Below, in pieces: positions 12,210 through 24,797 of a stretch of 64,000 nucleotides of DNA. The first letter of the stretch is position 1, and each line of letters starts with the position of its first letter. Source of the DNA: Cryptomeria japonica. Its lineage: Eukaryota; Streptophyta; Pinopsida; Cupressales; Cupressaceae. The position numbers and the translations under genes are program-made. The notes under the pieces were generated by a model. That model was not told the DNA's origin. It saw only the letters and a list, made by a program, of their open reading frames with translations, and searched no databases. The stretch covers positions 53,491,636 to 53,555,635 of the forward strand of contig NC_081414.1 of assembly GCF_030272615.1 (NCBI RefSeq), read 5' to 3'.

Positions 12210-13388
12210 ATGGTGACTAATGTAGAACTAGCTAAGAAGGTTGAAGACAAAGAAGAGGAAAATAGGGCACTCAGAGAAAGGTTGGAACAAATAGCAATGA
12301 AACTAGCTGAAGTAGAAGTCAAAACTGAGGGGGTCCAAGATAAGGGTAAAATGGTGGCCATAGAAGATGAGGTCCTAATACCTGACCCTGTCATAGAGAA
12401 AGAACTATTCTTGAAAGCCTTCAGAGCCATGAGTGGGAAGACCTTAGAAGGAGTGGCCCTTTTCAGTGGGAAGATGGATCTAGATGCTCTAATAGAGTGG
12501 ATTGAAGGTCTAGAGAACCATTTTGAGTGTGATGGGATAACCGAAGCACAAAAGGTTAAGGTGGCAAAATCAAGGTTGAGAGGGGCAGACTTAACATGGT
12601 GGAAATTCATCCAAGAGGAAAGGGTGAAAGAAGGTAAGCAACAAATAGCCACCTGGAAAGCAATGGTAGCCAAAATCAAAGAGACCTACCTTCCTGAAGA
12701 CTATGAAATACAACTTCACAAGAAAAGACAAAACCTGAGACAAAAAGAACTAGATGTCAGTAGCTACACTTAAGAGTTTCAGAAACTGTGCATGAGATCT
12801 AGAGTAGAAGAGGATGAGAGCATAAAAGTGGCAAGGTACTTGAATGGGTTAAGGTGGAACATCCAGGAAGAGATGAGCTTGTTATGCCCACAAATAGTCC
12901 ACAAGTGCTATCAATTGGCACTTAAAGTGGAAGAGAAAGGTAGGAGAAAGCAAGAACAAAATAATAGAGGAAGAAGTAGGGGAAGAGATGGTAGAGGCCA
13001 TAGAGGCAGTTTTGGGGGAAGGAGCATAGATCAATAATCCCAGGGAGAGTCTAAACTTATTGAGCAAAGTGGGGATTCTCAGAGCAAACCCAACTATAGG
13101 GGTAGGGGATCAAGCAACTTGAGTAGAGGTAGATCTAATGGAATAGGGAGAGGGTCCTAATTCTCAACCATGAAGTTTTACAACTGCCAAAAATTGGGCC
13201 ACCCTGCCTATAGATGCCCAGAAAAGCCTAGTTCATCCTATGGTGGTGAAAAGAGAGTAAAATATGTTCAAGAAGATGGAGGTAATACCAGAACTTCAAC
13301 ACTGAACAACCTAGCTTCAGAAGATGGTGAGAGCTTGATGATCAAGAGAGTGTTAATGAAGAAGCCACATAGTACACAGGCCTCATAG
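12210..13388 (+). pseudogene. Chromovirus gag with zinc knuckle (broken)
   Basis: Capsid and nucleocapsid protein. Start at ATG 12210, about 40 bases after the primer site. Residues 1-60 form a Glu/Lys-rich coil. The gag core follows (ALFSGKMDLDALIEWIEGLE; LRGADLTWWKF; LPEDYEIQL). TAA stops at 12771 and 13035 and a further TAA near 13158 interrupt one continuous frame. A Gly/Arg-rich linker (about 12950-13150) leads to the knuckle YNCQKLGHPAYRC near 13177-13215, where the first Cys of the CCHC motif is Tyr. The frame ends at TAG 13386, directly before the protease. Confidence 0.88.
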
Positions 13389-13397
13389 AGAAGAGCA

Positions 13398-15427
13398 TTG
13401 TTTAGGATTAAGTGTAAAATCATGGGAAAGGTGTGTAAGGTGATCATAGATTCAGGATCCATAGATAACATCATATCAGAGGAAGCAACAAGCAAATTGA
13501 AACTACCTACAATACAACATAAGGAGCCATACAAGGTCACATGGTTAAACAAGGGACAATACGTGTTGGTAAATGAGCAAGCTTGGGTAGATTTCCACAT
13601 TGGGGAATATGTAGATAGGATCCTATGTGACATCCTTCCTATGGATGCTTGCCACCTACTGCTGGGTAGATTATGGCAGTTTGACCGAAAAGAACACCGT
13701 AATGGGGAAAGAAACACCTATTCATTTCAGAAAGATGGAGTAACCTATCAGATTCAATCCCTTATTGAAGAAGGAGAGAGCAGGAACAAGATACCTAGCA
13801 TCTTGTTAGTGAATGAGAATGAGTTCATAAAAACACTAGAAGAGGGTGAAGGAGTAGGATTTGCACTCATAGTGAAGCCCAAGGAAGAAAGGGTAGAAGA
13901 GAAAGTTGAGATACCATGTGAAGTGCATAAAATCCTTGATAACTTCAAACAAATAATCAGTGATGGTACACCTGCGCCTTACCACCTCCTAGAGCCATTA
14001 GCCATTAGATTGACTTCATTCCTGGAGCCTCTTTGTCTAATAAGGCAGCCTACAAGATGACCCCTGAACAAAACAAAGAGGTAGGAAGACAAATACAATA
14101 ACTCTTAGACCAAGGGCTGATTAGGAAAAACATTAGTTCTTGTGCAGTACCTACAGTGTTGGCACCTAAGAAGGGTGGAACATGGAGACATTGCACAGAT
14201 TATAGAGCGATAAACAAGATCACCATCAAATACAGATTTCCCATACCCAGGATAGAGGATTTGATGGATTGTTTGTGGGGTGTACAATATTTTAGTAAGA
14301 TTTATTTGAAGAGTGGTTACCATCAGATAAGAATCAAAGAGGGGGATGAGTGGAAGACAACTTTCAAAATGAATGAGGGTCTCTATGAGTGGGTTGTCAT
14401 GCCATTTGGACTCTCAAATGATCCCAGCACATTCATGAGACTCATGAATGAAGTTTTACATGATTTCATAGGAAAATTTGTTGTTGTGTATTTAGATGAT
14501 ATACTCATTTTCAGTAAGACCAAAGAAGAGCATCTAAAACATTTAGCTATTGTTTTGAGAAAGTTATCTGATGAACAACTAACCATAAATCTAGAAAAAT
14601 ATGATTTCATGCAGCAAGAATTGGTCTATCTTGGTTTTGTTGTATCAGGAGGCAATCTAAAAATGAATCAATCTAAAGTTGCAGCAATAACCAGTTGGAC
14701 AACTCCTAAGACAGCCAGTGATGTTAGAAGCTTCCATGGTTTGGTACAGTTTTACAGAAAGTTCATTAGGGGATCTAGTGAGATTTGTGCTCCAACGTTA
14801 GACAACATCAAAGGGGGTGTAAAGGTAAAATTTCAGTGGACAAGTGCAACCAATAAGGGGTTTGAATTATTGAAAACTAAAGTAGCTACTCAACCAATGC
14901 TCATTTTACCTAGTTTTGATAAGCTTTTTACTATTGAATGTGATGCTAGTAATATTGTTGTAGGAGTTGTTTTAAGTCAAGAAAATAGGATAGTTGGATT
15001 CTTTAGTGAGAAGTTGAATGATGAAAATAAAAAGTGCTCTTCCTATGATTTAGAACTCTATGCATTAGTACAAGTACTTAGGAAATGGAGACACTATCTT
15101 CTTCCTAAGGAATTTGTTGTTTATACAGATAATCAGGCACTCAGTTTCTTGAACTCACGGGATAAACTGAATCATAGGCATGTTAAATGGGTAGAATATT
15201 TACAAGCTTACACTTTTAATCTTAAGCATAAGAAGGGTCAGTTGAATAAAGTAGCAGATGCTTTGAGTAGAAGGTTATTAACTATTCATGAGATTCAAGT
15301 TCAGAGCATTGGTATTGATGGTTTCAGGGACATGTATCCTACTGATGATGATTTTGCTGAAGCTTATAAAGTTTGTAAAGATTTTGAGAATAATTTCCAT
15401 GGTCCATATGCTGATTTCACTTTGTAG
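13398..15427 (+). pseudogene. Chromovirus protease, reverse transcriptase and RNase H (broken)
   Basis: The protease part has the active site IIDSGSIDNIIS (about 13443-13478) and the conserved MDACHLLLGRLWQFDR. The frame changes near 14050. A 423-codon open stretch from 14156 then carries RT: TDYRAINKITIKYRFPIPRI, MPFGLSNDPSTFMRLM and the catalytic YLDD (about 14489-14500). RNase H follows with IECDASNIVVGVVLSQ, the LELYALVQVLRKWRHYL block, YTDNQALSFL and KVADALSRR. The open stretch ends at a TAG at 15425, at a Gln-like position before the integrase zinc domain. Apart from the shift near 14050 this is the best preserved polymerase in the window. Confidence 0.93.
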
Positions 15428-16785
15428 GATGGTTTGTTATTCAGGGGTGGACAATTGTGTGTTCCAAAGGGTTCTATGAGAGAGAACCTCATTCAAGAGA
15501 AGCACAATGGGTGCTTAAGTGGACATTTTGGTCTCAATAAGGCCTTAGAGCTGGTTCAAAGGTTCTATTATTGGCCTAAGATGTAGAGAGACATCAGGAG
15601 GTATGTTGAGCAGTGCTTGGAATGTCAGAAAGCCAAAGGTAATTCCTCTAATGTTGGTCTATATCAGCCTCTTCCCATTCCACATAGGCCTTGGGATTGC
15701 ATTAGTATGGATTTTCTAGTAGGATTACCTAGAACTCGAGAAGGATTTGATAGAATTTTTGTAGTGGTTGACCAATTTAGAAAAATGGCTCATTTTATTC
15801 CTTGCAAAACAACATATGATGCAAGTCATATTGCTTATTTATTTTTCAAGGAAGTTGTTAGAATACATGGATTGCCTACTAGCATTGTTTCAGATAGGGA
15901 TGTTAAGTTTCTTGGTCATTTCTGGAAAACATTATGGAAGAGATTGGGTACTAATCTCTCTTTTGGTTTAGCTTATCATCCACAAACTGATGGCCAAATG
16001 GAAGTTGTGAATAGATCTCTTAGAAACATGCTTAGATGCTTGACAAAGGAATATGGGCAGAGTTGGCATCAACTCATTCATCAAGCAGAATATGCCTACA
16101 ATGCCAGTGTTAACTGCTCTATAGGTAAAAGTCCATTTGAAGTTGTTTATGGTATGCATCCAAGGGGTATAATGGAGTTGAGGTAAATCACTAACTTTCA
16201 GCATAAGAGTGGAACAATAGATGACATGGCTCACTCCATGAAGGAGGTTCATGAGCAAGTGAGAAAAGCTCTCCAAGAAACCTTTCAAAAAGTCAAGGCA
16301 AGAGTGGATGCTACAAAGAGAGATGTTTAGTTTTCCATGGGTGATTATGTGATGTTCATTTGAAAAAGGCAAGGCTACAAAAGGGATTTCCAAGAAAACT
16401 TCAGATGAGGAGGATAGGCCCTTGCAAGATCTTGGCTAAGTATGGGTCTAATGCTTACAAAGTTGATTTGCCTACTAATGTTTCTTTGTCCCCCATTTTT
16501 AATGTTGCAAATCTGATTGCTTTCAAAGGGCAGCCACTTGAGGAGATTAAAAGAGTTTCAAATGTTTCCAAATCCCTTTCTGATCTATCTCTCCCTTCTC
16601 TTTCTTTTCCCCAAGCAGAACAGGTTCTAGACTCTAGAATTCTCAAACAGATAAGGCATCACACCTACATGGAGCATCTCATAAAATGGAAGGAGGAGCC
16701 AATTTTAGAGGCCACATGGATACCTAAAGCTAACTTTCAAAAATTTGGCATTCCTTCTTCTTTGCTGCCTCAAGGAGTCACATGA
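15428..16785 (+). pseudogene. Chromovirus integrase with C-terminal chromodomain (broken)
   Basis: Zinc domain: HNGCLSGHFG and then CLECQKAKG (His-His-Cys-Cys), split by a TAG near 15584. Catalytic core (15617-16186): the residues sit in MDFLVGLP (Asp), VSDRDVKFLGHFW (Asp) and QTDGQMEVVNRSL (Glu), so the DDE triad is intact. After a TAA at 16184, a TAG at about 16328 and a frame change near 16355, the C-terminus (16360-16785) includes RRIGPCKILAKYGSNAYKVDL. It ends in a chromodomain (QVLDSRILKQ, YMEHLIKWKEEP, EATWIP; about 16615-16740), which defines chromoviruses. A polypurine tract (TTTTTGGGGGAGTAT) follows before the 3' LTR at 16809. Confidence 0.92.
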
Positions 16786-16808
16786 CTTCTTTGTTTTTGG
16801 GGGAGTAT

Positions 16809-18583
16809 TGTGCAGGAGTACCTAGTTGAGTAAAACTCCCATTTTTGAGTATTTAATGCTTTAATGTTTGTAAAGTATTGTGTTAGGTTGATTATGTTGT
16901 TCTATATTTTTTTGGGTCATGTTTAGTGGTTTTGATCTCATTTTGGGCTCTAGAGATCCAGTTTTGCCTTTTAGGCCTTGAGTTGACAATTTTTGGCAAA
17001 AATATGCAAAATTGCCAAAAAGGTCTTCTAATGCTTTCCAAAGTATTGGAACATGTTTTTTAGGTGTTTTTAGGCATGTCTAAGTTTTTTAGACAAGTTG
17101 ATAAGGTTAGATTATGAAAAATGCATCTTGGAGCAAGAAAAGTTGTCATTTGGCCTAAAAAGTTCTCAAAAGTTGTCATTTTTTGGGTTTTTCTTGCAAA
17201 ATGAAGTTATGAAAGCCTCATGTCCATACTAAGGCTTGATAACAAATTGGGAAAACTATAAAAGGCCTACCTTTTCCTTGGAAAGGGTTTGTGTTTGTAT
17301 TTACAAGAGAATCTTAATCGAAATCATGCTTTTTTTGGCTTTTATGACTGTTTTGTCTTCTTTCGAGTAACAGTTTGTACTGTAGCATTCTTGTTCATAC
17401 TGTATCTTCTGGGAGGTGTTCATATTTATTATTCCATGCACCACAAGTGAATATTGTTTTTTGTTTCTTTTGTAAATTGGTTTTTACAAAAATATATGCA
17501 AACTGTGAGTTTGTTGCCCTGCCAGGGGTTTGAAGTTTAGAAATGCATCAACTTGGTTGATCTAGGTCTAGGATCCCTCCAATGGATTATTCCTAGTTTA
17601 TTCCTGTGTATATAATGTACATACATTTCATTTTGTGCTAGAGAAGTGTTTGGAAGATGCACTTGAGTGAATACTACTCAAGTGTTTGTCATTTGGCTAG
17701 TAGCATGAATAAAACTCAAAGTTTGTACTCAAAAGTGATTTGGGTGAGAAAATGAATGCGACAAAGGAATGGAAATTTGGAAAAGGGAATTTGAGCATAT
17801 TCTTGGATGGATAGTATAGTTTGTTCTTACTTAATCTTTCTCATTTTGTAATCAAATAGTGAGTTCACTATTTTTGGAAAACATACATATCAAATGCCCA
17901 TGGAATGCTTAAATAGCATCATCCAACCCTTGTAATTGAAAAGGGAATTGTAATAGGAGATCAAGATATGTTTGAAGAACTCATTGAGGTGTTTTTCCAA
18001 CTCCAAAACTCTTCATTTTGCAGGTCCCAAGGTGCAAGGTTGTTGACTGGTAAAAGGGCAGTGAATTGAATGTCATAGTGACAGTTTTCTGATTTTCAAT
18101 TTCTATGCCAAATGTTTGGAAAAGTGACAAGTGGAAAAGGATTGGATAGTGTTCTCTAAGGTGTGGTAGACTTCCTCAGTCAGCTTTATGCCTTTGTTCA
18201 TGAAGGAGTTGACAAATCAAACTTTACAAGCTCAAAACCCTCACTAAACCCTTCTTTTGTGCCATAAAAAGTGGATAGTCATTAAACCTTCCTCATGGAG
18301 CTCAAGACCTAAAACATATTCAAGCATAGACCTCCTAGACATCATTCGAAACAATTTTTATGGTGGAAATGCCCATTGTTGGGCTAGGTGAGAAAAAAAG
18401 AGCCAATTAGGCCTCCATGGGCTAGTAGCCCTTTGTTGCATAACACACAAAATGATTGTTTTTGTTAAAATGCATGAAACCGATGCCAAGGAGAAGGTTG
18501 GGGCTTATGAGACCTTGTGAGAACAATTTCAAATAGTCAAACAAGTGTTACTAGGAACCTTGGACAGTGTGCAACCTCATTTG
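16809..18583 (+). repeat. 3' LTR of the chromovirus, left part
   Basis: Matches 10016-11766 of the 5' LTR, including the A/T-rich promoter-like part with 'actataaaaggcc' (about 17263). It contains a small insertion near 17153-17175 that repeats 'aaaagttgtcatttt'. It stops at ATTTG (18579-18583), the left target-site duplication of copia A. Confidence 0.93.
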
Positions 18584-20187
18584 TGATAGTTCTGATACTT
18601 AATGTTAAGTATAGATACCAAGCTAATAAGATGAGAGGGGGGGTGAATCATACAAACTTAATCTTCCATAAAAACAACAAATTCAACCTCGGTAACATAT
18701 GCTTTAGCAATATAACGAAAACTGCTAAACATGCAAACTCATAAGCATATAAACATTATAACACTCACAACACCAGATTTAACGTAGAAACCCAAATAGG
18801 GAAAAACCACTGTGGGATTTTGGACCCACTAAGAAATATACTCTACTAGAGTATTCTCGAATAAAAGAAAATCCTATTAAAGATTACAAACACATTGCTA
18901 GATGTGACCCGGTTAAGGAATTTCCCTCAGATTTGTTAGGATCTTCACCTTGTTAGAAGTGACCTTGTTAAAGGATTTCAAACACTTAATCAGAATGTCA
19001 CCTTGCTAGAGGGTTTTACAAATAAGACTGTTAAGTCCACTCGGTTAAGAGATTTTCTATCACTTTACAAAATAACAGTAATAAAAATCTATCTGCAAAT
19101 TCACATCTAAAATGCTAAAGCAGATTCTTCTTTGCTCAATACAATTTAGTCATAGGCCTTATCTTATCCATCTGTTGGGCTCTATACTCTATTATTCAAA
19201 CAGGTCTTCAAGCTTTTGTGCTCGGTAATCACTATGTAGCATCCCTATGCATACACTTGCACACATACATTGTTTATCAATAGTTCCTTATTTATAAACA
19301 ATTTGCTAACCGCTTAATCTCCTTGATCACATATCCCATGATCAATCATAGGCATCAAATATTCAAATTTGACTAGGTTCAATGTATCCTTCAATCTAAA
19401 AAAGTTTTACCCTACCTTGGAACTTGCATACATTTCTTGGAACTTGTGCTAGGGTATTGCGGTTCAATCTGAGTTGTAGATCTTCTTACCAATTTTCCTT
19501 TGCCATAGATTCTTTAATAAACTTTATTCATGACATACCAATCATTTAATCATAACCAGCTCATCAGCTTCCTTCATTAAATAATACTTTTATTCATTCA
19601 ATGCATTCTGTTATTACTCGGTTGCAACTTGGTAAATACTGAACTTCACTCGGTAGACATACTGCCTTCGTTAACTGATAGCGATAACCTTAGGGTTTAT
19701 CGACTAGGTTCCTTAGGGTTTACCGACTAGGTTCTTTAGGGTTTACCGATTAGGTTCTTTTCTTGGTAAAATAGTATAGTATTAACCTTACAATCAATAA
19801 CATATGTCGGATATCAAAACAATCTAAACATCATGATCTCATCATTGTCTAACTCGGTAATAGTTGCCCATTGAATAACTTATTCCTCCCCTTATTCATC
19901 ACATTCTTTTTGTGTCTTTTACTGACATCTTTATACTCACCAATTCATACTTCTCAAGATATGGCAACATCATACTGAATTAGAAAATCAATTTCTTGAC
20001 ATCAATGACAAAATAATAATATTAAGATAGTAAATATCCTTTAGCAGTTATATCCATAATCATCAACAACCTTCTCAATATCCTTATTGAAATGCCAACA
20101 ATCTCCCTTGTCTGTTATAATGCCAACAATCTCCCCCTTTGTCTGTTATAATTCCAACAATCTCCATTGTCTGTTATAATGCCAACA
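18584..20187 (-). repeat. 3' LTR (left copy) of copia A
   Basis: Runs from TGATAGTTCTG to GCCAACA. It contains the C-rich/TCTCAT block near 18633-18650 (minus strand), a 23-base minisatellite (19689-19757) and four tandem copies of the PPT-U3 junction at its right edge (about 20090-20187). The single-LTR relative is at 2607-4131. Confidence 0.93.
19689..19757. repeat. 23-bp minisatellite with telomere-like TTAGGGTTT in copia A LTR
   Basis: Three tandem units of the type TTAGGGTTTACCGACTAGG. The same triplet is at about 25903-25973 in the other LTR, while the solo LTR at 2607-4131 has one copy (about 3003-3028, opposite strand). TTTAGGG is the plant telomere unit, but here it is only part of a longer repeat. 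Confidence 0.85.
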
Positions 20188-20575
20188 ATCTCCCCCTTTG
20201 GCATTGATGGCAAAACCAATTGATTTGACCTAATTGATTCGGATTGCTATGAGATTCTGAAATGATGAAATGCTCTCCTCCTGTCATCAATCTTCTCCCC
20301 CATACATTAGTCTTCTCCCCTTTTCTTCAGTCTTCTCCCCCTTTGACAATAATGCCAAAAAGTAAAGAACTAAAACATAATTTCTTCCTATATGAAGTAA
20401 TTTCCTACTATTATGTGTCAACTTAGTCTCGGTCAGAGCATTTTGTCTTCAGTTCCTGTTCCCTATATTTGTTTCCTGCACACCTTTAGAAAACATCCTA
20501 AAGTGTGTAAATCAGCATCAACTCCTTAAAAGATATTCTGTAGAGTCATTGAATTGATGCTTTTATCAAACTCAG

Positions 20576-23500
20576 TCAGTGAATGGAAGATAGGGGTATG
20601 GCCCCTAACTTAATTCTGAAATACTCAAAAGTGTCCCTTGGTAGTGGCTTGGTGAAGATATCTACCATTTGTTCCTTTGTGCTAACATACTCCAACACCA
20701 CTTTCTTCTCTTGAGCTTCTTCTCTAAGATAATGATATTTGATAGAGATGTGCTTTGCCTTAGAGTGCATAACAGGATTCTTTGAAATGTTTATGGCACT
20801 AGTATTGTCGCTGAATATAGTTACTGGCTTGGTAACTTGCTCATTTATACCTTCCAATAGTTGTTTGATCCATGCTATGTTGGTACAATTCAATGTTGCG
20901 TGAATGTATTTAGCTTCTATTGTTGACTATGAAACACATCCTTGTTTCTTGCTAAGCCAACTCACTAGTCTTTCTCCTAAAAAGAAAGCTCCTCCACTTG
21001 TGCTTTTTCTGTCATCAATGTTGCTTGCCCAATTAGCATCAATATAAACTTTTAAATCAAAAACATTTCCTTTCTGATATACTAAGCCATAATCTTTAGT
21101 GCCTTTCAAGTATCTGAAAATTCTCTTGATTGATGTCATGTGTCTTTCCTTGGGATCTGCAGAGAATCTTGCAGCTATACTTACTGCATATGCTATATCT
21201 GGCCTGCAGTGAACAACATATTGTAGCTTTCCAATCCTAGATTGGTAAAGTGTCTCATTAACAGATGCAGATTCATCATTCTTTGATAATTTACAATTGG
21301 TAGTCATAGGAGTACTTACTGGTTTTGAACCCTCCATTCCAAATTTCTTCAACATTTCCTTTATGTACCTGGATTGAGTAATGAAAATCTCATCTTTCAT
21401 TTGCAATATTTGTAAACCTATAAAATACTTTATCTCACCAATTAATGACATCTCAAATTCTTTGCTCATTTCATTTCCAAAGTTCTTTCATAGAGAGTCA
21501 TTTCCACAAAAGATAATATCATCAACAAATATGGCTGAGATCGATATTCCATTTTCATCATTCTTCATGTACATGTTACTAATTTCACTTGTTCTTATAA
21601 AACCAATCTTGATTAAATAAGAGTGTAATATTTTGTACCATGCTCTAGGTGCTTGTTTCAAACCATATAAAGCTTTGTTCAATTTACATACTTGATCTTT
21701 ATTCTTGTCTTCAACAAATCCTTTAGGTTGTTCAATAAAAACTTCTTCTTCTAATATACCATTCATAAATGCAAATTTGACATCCATTTGATATACCTTG
21801 AAATTCTTGTGAGGAGCATATGCCGACAATATTCTTACTCCTTCAAGCCTTGCCACAGGTGCAAAAGTCTCACCATAATCAACTCCTTCTTCTTGGGCAT
21901 AACCTTTGCAAACTAGTCTTGCTTTATTTCGAATGACCTCATCTTTTTCATTCAGCTTGTTTCTGAAAATCCACTTTGTGCCGATTACATTTTTGTCCTT
22001 TGGTCTTGGGACCACTGTCCATGTGTCATTCTTCTTGATTTGATCAATCTCTTTTGTCATAGCATTTATCCAATCTTCACTATTAAATGCCTCTTTCACT
22101 ATCCTTGGTTCAAATTCAAATATTAGACATGTGTTTTGTCTCAGTTTATTCCTTGTCATCACTAGATCATCCTTATCTCCTATAATCTGACTTGATGCAT
22201 GGTGTCTTCTGACATACTTGGCTAATACAGGCTCAGTAGGTTCTGTATGATCTTCTTCACCACTCGGTAACTGGATATTCTCTTCATTTTCTTCAACAGT
22301 TCTCTCGATAAGACTTGTCAGTTGAACATAGACAAATTCATCATAATCTTCTGGTTCCTTGGAGTTTCCTTCATCATTTCTTTCTGCAAATTCATCAATT
22401 TTCACATTTGCACTTTCTACTATTTTGTTAGATGATTTGATCAGACATTTAAATGCTTTACTTCTAGAAGAATAACCAAGAAATGTTCCTTCTTCACTTT
22501 TCTGATCAAACTTGCCATTTCTATCATCTTTGTGAACATAGCATCTACTTCCAAAGATTTTGAAGTAACTTACATTAGGTTTCTTGTCATACCAGATCTC
22601 ATATGGTGTCTTCAAAGTTCCTTTCTTTAGTTGTACTCAGTTCAGGGTATAAACTGTTGTGCTTATTGCTTCTCTCCAAAATCTTTCTGACACTTTCTTT
22701 TCAATCATCAGGGTTCTGGCACAATCCACAATAGATCTATTTCTTCTCTTAGCTATCCCATTTTGTTGTGGAGTTTTCGGTGCAGAGACTTGTCTTTTAA
22801 TACCATGATCATTGTAGAATAAGTTGAACTCATCAGATGTGAACTCTTGTCCTCTATCTAATCTAAGACATTTCAGTTGTCTTCCTGTTTCATTTTCAAC
22901 TCTTGCCTTGTACCATTTAAACATTTGAAAAGCTTCTGATTTTTCTTTTAAAAACATCACTGACATCATCCTTGAGTAATCATCCACAAATAATATGAAA
23001 TATTTATGACCATAATAACTTTGAACTTTCATAGGACCACAAATATTAATGTGCACAAGATCTAAAATTCCCTTAGAAGTGTAGGACTTACTTGTAAAGC
23101 TTGATCTTGTCATCTTACCCATCTGGCATCCTCGACACATAGCATTCTTAGGTTTTTCAAGACTTGGTAGGCCTCTTACTCGATGCTTCTTGCTTATTTT
23201 GATCAGATTATCAAAATTTACATGACAAAACCTTTTATGCCATAACCAGGTATCATCTATCTTTGCATACAAACAATTGTTCTGAGTTGAGTCAAGTTGA
23301 AATATGTTACCTTTTGTTTTTGTCCCGGTAGCAGCTAACTTTCCATGCTTGTCATGAACTTTGATAATTCCTTTCTGAAATTCGATTCGGTAACCTATAT
23401 TGTTTAGCTGTGCTACACTCAACAAATTGTATTTCAAACCTTCAACCCAATAAACATCATTGCATCTTGCATTGTCAAGAAGTGTTATAGATCCTTTACC

Positions 23501-24301
23501 TCTTACCAAACATGGTGCATCATTACCAAATCTTACATAGCCTCCATCATAATCTTCTAATGTATCAAATTTGTGTTTATCACCTGTCATGTGATGTGAG
23601 CATCCACTATCTATGATCCAAGAATCATTAGTATTTATGTGAGATATTGGGGATTTTTCTTCATACCTTTCTTCATCTGATTCATCTTTGATAGCCACAT
23701 AAACTACTTCCTTTTTATCAATTTCATCTGATTTATCATCATTTGATTCCTCATCAGCTATTAGGCATGACTTTCTATCTCTTCTTCTGAAGTCTCGGTG
23801 TCCTCTATAATGATTATCTTTTTGTCTGTCAGCTCGGTAATCTCTCTTTTCATTAGAATCTTTGTCAGGATAGTTAGAAGCCATATGCCCTATCTTATCA
23901 CAATTGAAACATTTAAAAGGTAGTTTTCCTTTATACTTACCTTTGCCTCTCGGTAACCTTCTGGCTAATAGTGCTTCAAACTCTTCTTGCTTTCTGATTT
24001 CCTCATACAGTTTGTGCACTTTTTCCATGTTCTTGAGAAATCTTTCACTTGCTCCACTGTGATCCCCTTCAGTGTACTTACTCATTCTATCATTGTAATC
24101 ATCAGATTCACCAATATGAAAAGAACTAAATGCAGACTCAACTTTATTTACCGAAGACCCATTGTTATCAAAATTACTTAACTCAAATGCATGTATCTTA
24201 CCAATAGTAGCATCTAAAGAAATTGGCATATTGGGTACAGAACTCAATTCATTGATTGCAGGGACTCGGATTGCATAAGCTGGTAGAAGGGTTCTTAACA
24301 A
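20576..24301 (-). pseudogene. Copia A polyprotein: zinc knuckle, protease, integrase, RT, RNase H (three stops)
   Basis: One frame from 24301 to 20576 broken only by TGA (22637), TGA (21488) and TAG (20927). Domains in order: gag end with knuckle CFNCDKIGHMASNYP (last Cys is Tyr); protease WIIDSGCSHHMTGD (near 23610); pre-integrase LWHKRFCHVNFDN; integrase; RT ([35 protein letters not shown], catalytic FVDDIIF near 21515); RNase H (YIDANWAS, STIEAKY, SDNTSAINIS; end LPRDTFEYFR). In the integrase, the first catalytic Asp is Asn (HINICGP) and the catalytic Glu is Lys (GIAKRRNRS). RT and RNase H residues look intact. It is the longest nearly open polyprotein here after copia B. Confidence 0.95.
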
Positions 24302-24690
24302 CTTGTTATATCCTTTTCTTCAATAGTTCCACCTACTTCTTTGATTTGATTGACAATCTCCTTTAGTCTTGTACTGTACTGGGTTATGTTCTCACCTTCA
24401 TTCATCCTCATAGATTCAAGTTGTCCTCTTAGACTATCCACTTTTTCTCTATGAACATGTTCATCTCCACCATACATAGATATGAGCTTGTCCCACATTG
24501 CCTTTGCATCATTGCAGCCTTCTAGATCATTAAACTCTGAGTTAGTCAATGCAGATGTTATTTCAATCATTGCTTGAATATGTTCTTGCTTTGCCTTTAT
24601 CTATTCCATTGTCAATGGATAGGTGCTCGGTTTAATGAAATCATTCTCCAACTCCTGATAGGTGCAACTTCATCCTTTTCTGCCATGTAG
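24295..24690 (-). pseudogene. Copia A gag, N-terminal part (frameshifted)
   Basis: The minus-strand frame 24570-24295 encodes SALTNSEFNDLEGCNDAKAM, WDKLISMYGGDEHV and GENITQYSTRLKEIV, the copia gag (UBN2-like) core. It is one base out of frame with the polyprotein starting at 24301. The shift lies in KDITS-C at about 24297, inside the gag core, so it is damage and not programmed frameshifting. Upstream, QELENDFIKPSTYPLTME and a MAEKDE start near 24690 lie in two further frames. Confidence 0.85.
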
Positions 24691-24797
24691 AGAAACTTGA
24701 CTTGTTCAGCTTTGGTGCATCTCTCTTATACATCTTTGGATCTTTGCCTCAAGTACCTTTAAACTTTTCTTCTGGAGTCCAAAGCTCTGATAGGAAT

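Noticed and set aside
19689-19757. Interstitial telomere
   Set aside because: TTAGGGTTT occurs once per 23-base unit of an LTR minisatellite; there is no uninterrupted TTTAGGG run.
20090-20187. CRISPR-like regular repeats
   Set aside because: Short units with variable spacing that equal the PPT-U3 junction of a plant retrotransposon; the setting is eukaryotic and there is no cas gene.
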